Assembly (NCBI GenBank): GCA_946543025.1
Contig: CAMNLN010000042.1
Span: forward strand, 1 to 16,256
DNA: 16,256 nt
Reading direction: 5' to 3'
Source of the DNA: an uncultured Verrucomicrobiota bacterium
GTDB lineage: Bacteria; Verrucomicrobiota; Kiritimatiellia; RFP12; UBA1067
The notes under the pieces are model-generated. The model saw only the letters and a list, made by a program, of their open reading frames with translations. It was not told the DNA's origin and ran no database searches. Shown piece after piece: positions 5,408 through 12,021 of the stretch (its first letter is position 1; each line of letters starts with the position of its first letter). The translations under genes and the position numbers were made by a program.

Positions 5408-8269
5408 ATGGCGGCAGACATCATCATTGAAGGCGCGAAGGTCCACAACCTGCGCAATATCGATATTCGCATCCCGCGCAACTCGCTCACGGTCGTCACC
5501 GGGCTCTCCGGCAGCGGCAAGTCTTCCCTCGCGTTCGACACGCTCTACGCAGAGGGCCAGCGTCGCTACGTGGAGTCGCTCTCCGCCTATGCGCGCCAGT
5601 TCCTCGACCAGATGCAGAAGCCGGACGTCGAGCGCATCGAGGGCCTGTCCCCCGCCATCGCCATTGAACAGCGCACCTCCGGCGGCAACCCACGCTCCAT
5701 CGTCGCCACCGTCACGGAGATCCACGACTACTTGCGCCTCCTGTACGGTTCTGTCGGCGTGGCCCATTGCCCCCACTGCGGCAAGCCCGTTCGCCGCCAG
5801 AGCGCGGAACAGATCGTGGAAACGCTCCTGAAGTTCCCCGCCGGCACGAAGTTCATCATCTACGCGCCCGTGGTAAAGGGCCGCAAGGGTCGCCACGAAG
5901 AGACACTCGCCGATATTCGCCGCGCCGGGTTCGTACGCGTACGCGTGGACGGCGCCACATATCCCATCGAAGAGGTTCCCACCCTCGACAAGAAGAAAAA
6001 CCACTCTATCGACGTCGTCATCGATCGTCTGGTGATTCCCAATGAGCGTGAAGAGGTGGGCGAAAAGGATCTTCACTCATCACGCTCAACTCTTAACTCG
6101 CAGTTCGTCACTCGCCTTACCGATTCCGTCGAACTCGGCCTCAAGACCGGCAACGGCCTCATCTCCGTCGACCGTCTCGGCACGGGCGAGACCACCTACA
6201 GCGAAAAGAACGCCTGTCCAGACTGCGAGCTCTCCTTCGACGAGCTGAAGCCTCGCTCCTTTTCCTTCAATTCGCCTTTCGGCGCATGTCCCACCTGCGG
6301 CGGACTCGGCTCCATCTATTTCTTTGACGAAGACCTTGTGGTGCCTGACAAGACGCTCCCTCTGCGCGAGTGCATCCATCCCTGGCGCCGCGCCGGACAT
6401 ATGGCGATCATGTACTACAACGAAATCCTCGCGCGGATCGCCAAGCAGTACAAGGTGAAGCTCGACACCCCCTACGAGAAGCTTCCCAAGGACTTCCGCC
6501 ACAAGCTCATGCACGGCTTCGACGACGACCTCGTCCTCCCCTGGCGCCGCGAGGACAAGCCTTTCGCCGGCGTGCTCGATTCCGTCAAGCGCATGATGGA
6601 GAACGCGGAAAGCGACGAGCGGCGCGAGAAGTTCGAGGCGTACCAGAGTGACCGCCCGTGCCCCGCCTGCCACGGCACGCGCCTGCGACCCGAATCGCGC
6701 GTCGCCACCGTGGCCGGCAAGACCATCGTCGAGGTCATGGCCATGCCCGTGAAGGACGCGCTGTCCTTTTTCAAGACGATCAAGCTCGAACCGGCAGACG
6801 CGGCGGCGATGAAGGACGTGCTGAAGGAGATCGTCAAACGTCTCGGCTTTCTCAATGACGTCGGACTCGACTACCTCACCCTCGACCGTTCCTCCAGCTC
6901 GCTCTCCGGCGGCGAAATGCAGCGTATCCGCCTCGCCTCGCAGATCGGCAGCGGCCTCGTAGGCGTGCTCTATGTCCTCGACGAGCCGACCATCGGCCTC
7001 CACCCGCGCGACAACGAGCGCCTCATCGCCATGCTCAAGACCCTGCGCGACCGCGGCAACACGGTCGTGATCGTGGAGCACGACGGCGAGATGATGCGCA
7101 CGGCAGACTGGATCGTCGACCTTGGCCCTGGCGCCGGACGCGAGGGCGGCCGCGTGATGTACCAAGGCCCCTACGCCGGACTCCTCAAGGCCGGCACGCT
7201 GACATCCGATTATCTCAACGGAAAGAAGGCAATAGCTGCATCTGCGGATCCCTCAGCCCAGATGGCCGAACTGCGTTCGGCCAAGAAAGGCAAGTGGCTC
7301 ACGATTTCCGGCTGCACCGGGCACAACCTCAAGGACATCACCGTCCGCTTCCCGCTTGGCACGTTCACGGTCGTCACGGGCGTCTCCGGCAGCGGCAAGT
7401 CCACGCTCGTGGACGAGACGCTCAAGCGCGAGCTGATGCGCCGCCTTTACCATGCCAAGGCCGTGCCTTGCAAGTTCCGCAAGCTCACCGGCATGGAGCA
7501 TATCGACAAGGTGATCGAGATCGACCAGTCGCCCATCGGGCGCACCCCGCGCTCGAATCCGGCCACCTACGTGGGCTTCTTCTCCGAGATCCGCGACCTC
7601 TTCGCCAAGACCGAAGGCGCCAAGGCGCGTGGCTACACGGCCGGGCGCTTCAGCTTCAACGTCAAGGGCGGACGTTGCGAGACATGCGGCGGCGACGGCG
7701 TGCGCAAACTGGAGATGAGCTTCCTGCCGGACGTCTACGTCACCTGCGAACAGTGCGGCGGCAAGCGGTTCAACAAGGAGACGCTCGAGGTCACCTACGG
7801 CGGCAAGACGATCTCCGACGTCCTCGACATGACCGTAGCCGAGGCGTACGAGTTCTTCGCAAAGGTACCGCGTCTGGCGGCCAAGCTGAAGACGCTCGTG
7901 GACGTGGGCCTCGGCTACATCGGCCTCGGCCAGCCCGCCACCACGCTCTCCGGCGGCGAGGCCCAGCGCATCAAGCTCGCCACCGAGCTCTCTCGCCGTT
8001 CTACCGGCAAGACGCTCTACCTTCTCGACGAGCCGACCACGGGCCTTCACTTCGACGACATCGCCAAGCTCATGCAGCTGCTTCTGAAGCTCCGCGAAGG
8101 TGGCAACACCGTCATCGTCATCGAGCACAACGTTGACGTGATGCGCTGCGCCGATTGGATCGTGGACCTCGGCCCCGGCGGCGGCGATGCCGGCGGCAAC
8201 CTGGTGGCCGAAGGCCCGCCCGCCGAGATCGCCAAGAACCCCGCCAGCCTTACCGGACGTTTCCTCTAG
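5408..8269 (+). CDS. uvrA: UvrA, excinuclease ABC subunit A
   Basis: 953 aa. This is the DNA-damage sensor ATPase of nucleotide excision repair, which loads UvrB at lesions. Both ABC modules are intact: Walker A GLSGSGKSS at 32-40 and GVSGSGKST at 658-666; signatures LSGGEMQR at 499-506 and LSGGEAQR at 847-854; Walker B LDEPT near 524 and 873; and a terminal H-loop H907. Zinc-binding cysteines are present at C270/C273/C294/C297 and C757/C760/C780/C783, with a further CPHC at 121-124. It is slightly longer than E. coli UvrA (940 aa), largely because of an insert at about 213-233 just before the conserved RLTDSVE. The insert is encoded by heptad repeats. The ATG at 5408 is 3 nt after the previous stop, so it is probably read from the same transcript. 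Its stop overlaps that of the convergent apbE by 4 nt. Confidence 0.98.
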   Translation: MAADIIIEGAKVHNLRNIDIRIPRNSLTVVTGLSGSGKSSLAFDTLYAEGQRRYVESLSAYARQFLDQMQKPDVERIEGLSPAIAIEQRTSGGNPRSIVATVTEIHDYLRLLYGSVGVAHCPHCGKPVRRQSAEQIVETLLKFPAGTKFIIYAPVVKGRKGRHEETLADIRRAGFVRVRVDGATYPIEEVPTLDKKKNHSIDVVIDRLVIPNEREEVGEKDLHSSRSTLNSQFVTRLTDSVELGLKTGNGLISVDRLGTGETTYSEKNACPDCELSFDELKPRSFSFNSPFGACPTCGGLGSIYFFDEDLVVPDKTLPLRECIHPWRRAGHMAIMYYNEILARIAKQYKVKLDTPYEKLPKDFRHKLMHGFDDDLVLPWRREDKPFAGVLDSVKRMMENAESDERREKFEAYQSDRPCPACHGTRLRPESRVATVAGKTIVEVMAMPVKDALSFFKTIKLEPADAAAMKDVLKEIVKRLGFLNDVGLDYLTLDRSSSSLSGGEMQRIRLASQIGSGLVGVLYVLDEPTIGLHPRDNERLIAMLKTLRDRGNTVVIVEHDGEMMRTADWIVDLGPGAGREGGRVMYQGPYAGLLKAGTLTSDYLNGKKAIAASADPSAQMAELRSAKKGKWLTISGCTGHNLKDITVRFPLGTFTVVTGVSGSGKSTLVDETLKRELMRRLYHAKAVPCKFRKLTGMEHIDKVIEIDQSPIGRTPRSNPATYVGFFSEIRDLFAKTEGAKARGYTAGRFSFNVKGGRCETCGGDGVRKLEMSFLPDVYVTCEQCGGKRFNKETLEVTYGGKTISDVLDMTVAEAYEFFAKVPRLAAKLKTLVDVGLGYIGLGQPATTLSGGEAQRIKLATELSRRSTGKTLYLLDEPTTGLHFDDIAKLMQLLLKLREGGNTVIVIEHNVDVMRCADWIVDLGPGGGDAGGNLVAEGPPAEIAKNPASLTGRFL
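6044..6087. repeat. Imperfect inverted repeat within uvrA
   Basis: The left arm GAGCGTGAAGA (6044-6054) pairs exactly with TCTTCAC (6070-6076) plus GCTC (6084-6087), with one extra heptad TCATCAC (6077-6083) bulging out of the right arm. The loop is 15 nt (6055-6069). The arms encode the start and middle of the UvrA insert. If transcribed, it could fold as an 11-bp stem with a 7-nt bulge. Confidence 0.7.
6070..6111. repeat. Array of six degenerate heptanucleotide repeats in uvrA
   Basis: From 6070 the sequence falls into consecutive 7-mers: TCTTCAC, TCATCAC, GCTCAAC, TCTTAAC, TCGCAGT, TCGTCAC. The consensus is near TCNTCAC, and the fifth unit is the most decayed. Six units make 42 nt, which is 14 codons, so the array keeps the uvrA frame. 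It encodes the serine/threonine-rich part of the insert (LHSSRSTLNS), directly before the conserved RLTDS core. Confidence 0.65.
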
Positions 8270-8278
8270 GCCGGAAAC
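8259..8278. repeat. Small inverted repeat over the convergent uvrA/apbE stops
   Basis: GTTTCC (8259-8264) and GGAAAC (8273-8278) flank an 8-nt loop holding both stop codons (TAG on each strand, sharing a CTAG). As RNA from either strand it would form a 6-bp hairpin at the gene end. The stem is short and has no U-tract, so it is not a convincing intrinsic terminator, but it is the only candidate in the convergent junction. Confidence 0.3.
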
Positions 8279-9222
8279 CACGCAAGCGGGTCGCGCAGCC
8301 TGTCGAGGATCGGCGGCTGACGGCGCGCTACGAGGATACGCGCGTCCAATGCGTGCGCTGCCGCAGCCAGCTCGCGCGGAGAAAGCGAGAGCGCCGCCGT
8401 AGAAAGGGCGTCAGCGACGGCAGCGGATCGTTCGCACCATGCCCAAGCCTGGCCCCACCGCCGCGCCGCGCCGTGCCGCCGCACATCTACCACATGCTCC
8501 CCTTGCAGCTCGAAGCCGGAGCCCGAGAGCGCGGCGTCCTTCACCTTCAGCACGGTCTCCAGCCGCGTGCGATTCTTCCACGCGCCGCCCACGCCGAGCT
8601 TCCAGCCCAAGCCCTGCGCCCATTGCGTCGAAGTACCGGCATCCAGGAGAAAACACGACATCTCGAACTGCTCGCTCGCCAGAATCTTGCGGCATTCGTC
8701 GAGCGCGAAACCCTTGCCGATGCCGCCGAAGTCCAGCTCCAGAGGCGTCTCGCGTCCGAGGCGGTCGGGCGTGACGGCGAGGCGCAGATGCTCCACGTCC
8801 AGCACAAGCCGCTGCATACCGCCGCGCGCCAACAGGTCGTCGAGCGCCGCCTTGTCCATCTGCCAGTCGGCATTCCGCTTGCCGCCATCCTGCTCGTGCC
8901 GCAGCCGCGCCATGAGCGCACCGACAGTAGGGTCGAACGCGCCGCCCGTCGCCGCGCAGACGCGCACGCACTCCATGAGAATCGCCATCGTCTCGGGCGC
9001 AACCGTCGCCACCTGGCCGGGACGGAGCGCGCGGATAACGGCCACGTCGCTCGTGTCGTCGAACCGGCTAAGCAGGCGTTCCAGCTCGTCGATGCGCGCG
9101 AATGCCACCGCCGCCGCCGAGGCGCACTGGGCTTCATCCTCCTGCTCGCCGAAGGACACGCGGAACTCCGTGTCCATCGCCCGATGCGTGTATGAACGCG
9201 CGATTTTATCCGCGTTGTCCAT
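8266..9222 (-). CDS. apbE: ApbE-type FAD:protein FMN transferase
   Basis: 318 aa. ApbE enzymes use FAD and Mg2+ to attach FMN to a Thr or Ser of target proteins, classically subunits of Na+-pumping NQR and Rnf. The expected order is visible: the N-terminal THRAMDTEF strand motif, AFDPTVGALM near 116, DFGGIGKGFALD near 185, and VADALSTAA near 279, containing the conserved Asp-Thr region for metal binding. The usual C-terminal His-Ile-Asp-Pro-x-Thr-Gly motif is altered to HVVDVRRHG, with Pro and Thr missing. There is no signal peptide or lipobox, unlike many ApbE proteins that are exported lipoproteins. The ATG at 9222 overlaps the end of araD by 17 nt; a start at M16 (9177) would cut the conserved first strand. 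No flavinylation target is in the window. The family is secure; activity is likely but unproven. Confidence 0.9.
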   Translation of the reverse strand: MDNADKIARSYTHRAMDTEFRVSFGEQEDEAQCASAAAVAFARIDELERLLSRFDDTSDVAVIRALRPGQVATVAPETMAILMECVRVCAATGGAFDPTVGALMARLRHEQDGGKRNADWQMDKAALDDLLARGGMQRLVLDVEHLRLAVTPDRLGRETPLELDFGGIGKGFALDECRKILASEQFEMSCFLLDAGTSTQWAQGLGWKLGVGGAWKNRTRLETVLKVKDAALSGSGFELQGEHVVDVRRHGAARRWGQAWAWCERSAAVADALSTAALSLSPRELAAAAHALDARILVARRQPPILDRLRDPLAWFPA

Positions 9223-9901
9223 AGTAGGCGTTCGGACCGTGCTTGCGTGAATAGTGTTTCTCCACGAGAGCGGAATTCATCTGCGCCGAAGGATTTAACG
9301 CGACCGTAATCGCCGCCATCTTCGCCACCTCTTCCAGCACGACGGCGTTCTCCACGGCCTTTTCCGCCGTCCGTCCCCACGTGAAAGGACCGTGATGGAC
9401 GGCAAGCGCGGCAGGCGTCTCTTCCGGATCGATCTTCAGGCGGCGAAACGTCTCCACGATCGTGTCGCCCGTCGCCTCCTCGTAGGCGGCTCGGATGCGG
9501 TCGTCTGATATCTCGTCCGCGAGCGGCACGTCCGTGTGGAAAGTATCCGCGTGCGTGGTGCCGAGGTTGGGAATCGCGCGCGCAGCCTGCGCCCAGGCCG
9601 TCGCGTACGTGGAGTGCGTGTGCACGATGCCGCCGACGGACGAGAACGCCCTGTAGAGAACGAGGTGCGTAGGCGTGTCGCTGGAAGGCCGGTACCGTCC
9701 CTCGACCACGTTGCCGTTAAGATCGACCGCCACCATGTCCTCCGGCGTCATCGAGCTGTAAGCCACGCCGCTCGGCTTGATGACGACCAGCCCCTTCTCG
9801 CGATCGATCGCGGAGGCGTTGCCCCACGTGAGCGTCACAAGCCCGTGACGTACGAGCGCGAGGTTCGCCTCGCAGACCTTCTTCTTCAGTTCCTCAAGCA
9901 T
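9206..9901 (-). CDS. araD: L-ribulose-5-phosphate 4-epimerase
   Basis: 231 aa, the usual length of bacterial AraD. It converts L-ribulose 5-phosphate to D-xylulose 5-phosphate in the cytosol, linking L-arabinose (or ascorbate-type) breakdown to the pentose phosphate pathway. Class II aldolase/epimerase features are intact: TWGNAS near 25-30, the phosphate-binding PSGV near 43-46, metal-site residues D75 (SSDTPTH), H94 and H96 (GGIVHTHST), H170 (AVHHGPFTWG), D119, and the C-terminal YYGQ typical of true AraD rather than fuculose aldolase. No araA or araB is present here. The ATG at 9901 is preceded by a near-perfect extended -10 only six bases upstream and lacks a Shine-Dalgarno, so the mRNA may be leaderless. 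apbE follows with a 17-nt overlap. Confidence 0.95.
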   Translation of the reverse strand: MLEELKKKVCEANLALVRHGLVTLTWGNASAIDREKGLVVIKPSGVAYSSMTPEDMVAVDLNGNVVEGRYRPSSDTPTHLVLYRAFSSVGGIVHTHSTYATAWAQAARAIPNLGTTHADTFHTDVPLADEISDDRIRAAYEEATGDTIVETFRRLKIDPEETPAALAVHHGPFTWGRTAEKAVENAVVLEEVAKMAAITVALNPSAQMNSALVEKHYSRKHGPNAYYGQRG

Positions 9902-9907
9902 GGCGGC

Positions 9908-9916
9908 ATTATATCA
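9908..9916 (-). promoter_or_regulatory. Extended -10 promoter of araD (predicted leaderless)
   Basis: The minus strand reads TGATATAAT, a consensus extended -10, followed by GCCGCC and the araD ATG. A weak -35 (TTGTTC) lies 18 bp further upstream. The predicted transcription start coincides with the ATG. The 149-bp gap from 9902 to 10050 holds this promoter and no recognisable gene or terminator. Confidence 0.7.
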
Positions 9917-10050
9917 AAACGCCGCGCGACGGAACAACCGGCCAACCGACGAACATGCCAGACTCCCCGCGTCGCACGCGCACCTCGTGCATGGGCCAAA
10001 CTCGCGCAAAGCCAACAAAATGGGAATACGCAACTTCCTGCACGCGAACA

Positions 10051-11904
10051 TCAATTCTCATTCGAGTGCAGGCCGCCGGAGCCGGCCTTGAAGACGACGT
10101 TGCCGTGGTCGGTGCCGGGCACGAGGCGCGCGCAATTCCAGATGCAACCTCCGCAGTGGACGCACTTCTCGCGGTCGAACTTCGGCACGTCCCCCGGCTC
10201 GTCCGAGGGCATGAGCGCCTGCGCGCTGCACACCTCGATGCACGTGTGCTTCGTGCATGTCTTGCACAGCTCGGGATCGGCGAAAGCGACATGATCCGCG
10301 AACCCCGGCGCGGCCTGTACCTTGCCGCCCAGCAGGAGCGCGTCTTGATGTAAGACGAGCAGCTCGCCGTCGTACGGGATCGCCGGCCAGCCGCAGGCGT
10401 CCATCACCGCGTCGTGGAGCGGCTTGCGGGCCTTCTCGGCCTCGGCCACGGCCGCCTCGAACGCGGCCTGATCCTTGATGCGCCCCTTCACCGCGTCCTT
10501 CAGCTCCGGCACACGCGCGGCCGGCGGCACGCTCTTGAACGGTAGGGCGATGCCGAGCATGCCGCGCAGCCCCTCGCCCGCCATGCCCCAGAAGAACGAC
10601 TTGTTGAAGCCGTTGCGCGCGCCGCTCGCCTTGCGAAGGCGCTTGTCGAGCGCGGACGCGCGGCGATCGGCCACATAGGTGGCCTCCAGGTTCGCCTTGG
10701 TGAAGTCCTTGCCTTCCCGCAGGAGCTTGAGGACGGATTTCGCGAGCATCACGCCGCTCTCCCACGCCTCGTCTACGCCCGCGTTTGCGAGGCAGTCCGT
10801 CGTGCCCGAACCCTCGCCGATGCGCGCAAACCCGTCGCCGCACAGGAACGGCTCGCCCTCCACGCCCGATTCGGCGATGGACTTCGCGCCCCAGCTGAGT
10901 AGCTTGCCGCCCTTCAGGTGACGCCAGACGTACGGGTGCATCATCCAGTGCTGCAGGTAACGGTACGTGGTGCGCACGGGCGTATCCATCCATGGCGAGA
11001 CGAACACGCCGAGCGCAGCCGTTCGGTTCGGGTAGACATAGAGGAAGCCGAATATCTCAGGTTCGGGGAAGCCCATCGTATGAAGGACGGTGCCCGGCTC
11101 CAGCTCGCACCCTTCGGGCAGCTGCACGACGGCTTTCATGCCGAGGCCCCAGTCGTAGGCGTGGTGGCCGTTCGGCAGGCCGAACTTCGCGTCCAGCGCG
11201 CGCCCGACGGCGCCCACCGGGCCGTCGGCGACGACGGTCAGCGCGGCTTTCACGTCCATGCCCGGCATGTACGCGCCCTCCACGGGCGTGCCGTCCTTCT
11301 CCACGCCCTGGTCCGCAAGGCGCACGCCCGTCACCTTGTCGCCGTCGAAGAGCGGCTCCGCCACGGGCATTCCGGGCATGATCATCAGCCCGCTCTCCAT
11401 CACCTTCTGCGCGGCCCATGTCATGAACGATCCCATCTGGAGAACGAGGCCTGGCTTCTTGTCCATGAACGGCGGGATGAACGGCAGCTCGCGCGCCTTC
11501 CACTTGCCGCCCTTCATGAAGAAGCCGCCCATCTTGAAGGCGAGGTCGATCATCTTCGTGCCGAACGTCCGCCGCGAACAGCCGAGGTGGTCGAAGAGGT
11601 ACGCCAGCTTCTCCTGCTTCACCTCGATCGCGTTGGGAATCTCCTTCGTGAGATCCAGGTCCGGGAATGATGCCTTGATGGCCGTTCCCTTCGTGACGAT
11701 GCCCGAAACGCCGAAACCGGGATCGTCCGCGCGCTCGTAGCACGTTACCTGCAGCGGACAGCCCGGCAGGACCTTCGACTCGTAGAGAGGCGTGCCGTCC
11801 TCCTTTGTCTTGGCCAGCTCCGGCCCGATCGTCGTCAAGAATCCGGCGGCGGCGGGACCAAACCCCGTCACCACGATGTCTGCCTGCATTTCCTGCCTGT
11901 CCAT
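10051..11904 (-). CDS. Electron transfer flavoprotein:quinone oxidoreductase (FixC-like with FixX-like C-terminus)
   Basis: 617 aa from the ATG at 11904. The N-terminus has an FAD-binding Rossmann fold (IVVTGFGPAAAGFL, residues 10-23). A conserved flavoprotein segment, GDGFARIGEGSGTTDC, lies near the middle. The C-terminus carries eight cysteines in two groups: C547-x2-C-x4-C-x3-C559, and C581-x2-C-x2-C-x3-C591 within CVHCGGCIWNC. This is the layout of an ETF-QO, or of FixC fused to FixX, which moves electrons from electron transfer flavoprotein to membrane quinone through Fe-S. Eight cysteines could hold two [4Fe-4S] clusters. No etfAB is in the window. The ATG at 11910 is also in frame, but AGAAGG (11916-11911) would abut it, whereas it lies 6 nt before 11904. 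The name is inferred from motifs; a geranylgeranyl-reductase-like flavoprotein is the main alternative. Confidence 0.82.
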   Translation of the reverse strand: MDRQEMQADIVVTGFGPAAAGFLTTIGPELAKTKEDGTPLYESKVLPGCPLQVTCYERADDPGFGVSGIVTKGTAIKASFPDLDLTKEIPNAIEVKQEKLAYLFDHLGCSRRTFGTKMIDLAFKMGGFFMKGGKWKARELPFIPPFMDKKPGLVLQMGSFMTWAAQKVMESGLMIMPGMPVAEPLFDGDKVTGVRLADQGVEKDGTPVEGAYMPGMDVKAALTVVADGPVGAVGRALDAKFGLPNGHHAYDWGLGMKAVVQLPEGCELEPGTVLHTMGFPEPEIFGFLYVYPNRTAALGVFVSPWMDTPVRTTYRYLQHWMMHPYVWRHLKGGKLLSWGAKSIAESGVEGEPFLCGDGFARIGEGSGTTDCLANAGVDEAWESGVMLAKSVLKLLREGKDFTKANLEATYVADRRASALDKRLRKASGARNGFNKSFFWGMAGEGLRGMLGIALPFKSVPPAARVPELKDAVKGRIKDQAAFEAAVAEAEKARKPLHDAVMDACGWPAIPYDGELLVLHQDALLLGGKVQAAPGFADHVAFADPELCKTCTKHTCIEVCSAQALMPSDEPGDVPKFDREKCVHCGGCIWNCARLVPGTDHGNVVFKAGSGGLHSNEN

Positions 11905-11906
11905 GA

Positions 11907-11957
11907 TCATCCTTCTTTTTTGTTCAAGTTCGGGGCCAACTTGTCTAACCGTTTCAT
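11907..11957 (-). CDS. Possible 16-codon leader ORF upstream of the oxidoreductase
   Basis: A short ORF runs from the ATG at 11957 to a TGA at 11909-11907. It encodes 16 residues (MKRLDKLAPNLNKKEG), rich in Lys and Asn. Its stop overlaps the upstream in-frame ATG of the oxidoreductase (11910) as ATGA and ends 2 nt before the preferred start. AGGAG (11975-11971) lies 13 nt ahead, which is too far for a strong site. It lies downstream of the predicted transcription start. It could be a coupling or leader peptide, or chance. Confidence 0.25.
   Translation of the reverse strand: MKRLDKLAPNLNKKEG
11911..11916 (-). promoter_or_regulatory. Ribosome binding site deciding the oxidoreductase start
   Basis: AGAAGG on the minus strand is 6 nt from the ATG at 11904 and directly abuts the ATG at 11910, so it favours the shorter protein. 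Confidence 0.55.
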
Positions 11958-11985
11958 CTTGTCAATTCTGCTCCTGACGCACGAT

Positions 11986-12014
11986 ATGATAAAGCAATCA
12001 GCGCCAAAACGCAA
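11986..12014 (-). promoter_or_regulatory. Sigma70-like promoter of the oxidoreductase gene
   Basis: TTGCGT (12014-12009) and TATCAT (11991-11986) are 17 bp apart on the minus strand, in the gap after the amylase stop. Transcription would start near 11979, leaving a leader of about 75 nt that contains the possible 16-codon ORF. Confidence 0.5.
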
Positions 12015-12021
12015 CGGATTT

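Noticed and set aside
4640..6076. Open minus frame of about 478 codons opposite the membrane protein and uvrA
   Set aside because: It spans two well-supported genes on the other strand and has no motif or start signal of its own.
9917..10050. GC-rich gap between the oxidoreductase and araD as a riboswitch or small RNA
   Set aside because: Only a 4-bp GCAC/GTGC hairpin was seen; no conserved aptamer-like core or T-rich terminator was found.
11960..11965. Perfect TTGACA on the minus strand in the gap upstream of the oxidoreductase
   Set aside because: No -10-like hexamer lies 16-18 bp downstream; the nearest, TAGACA, is only 12 bp away.
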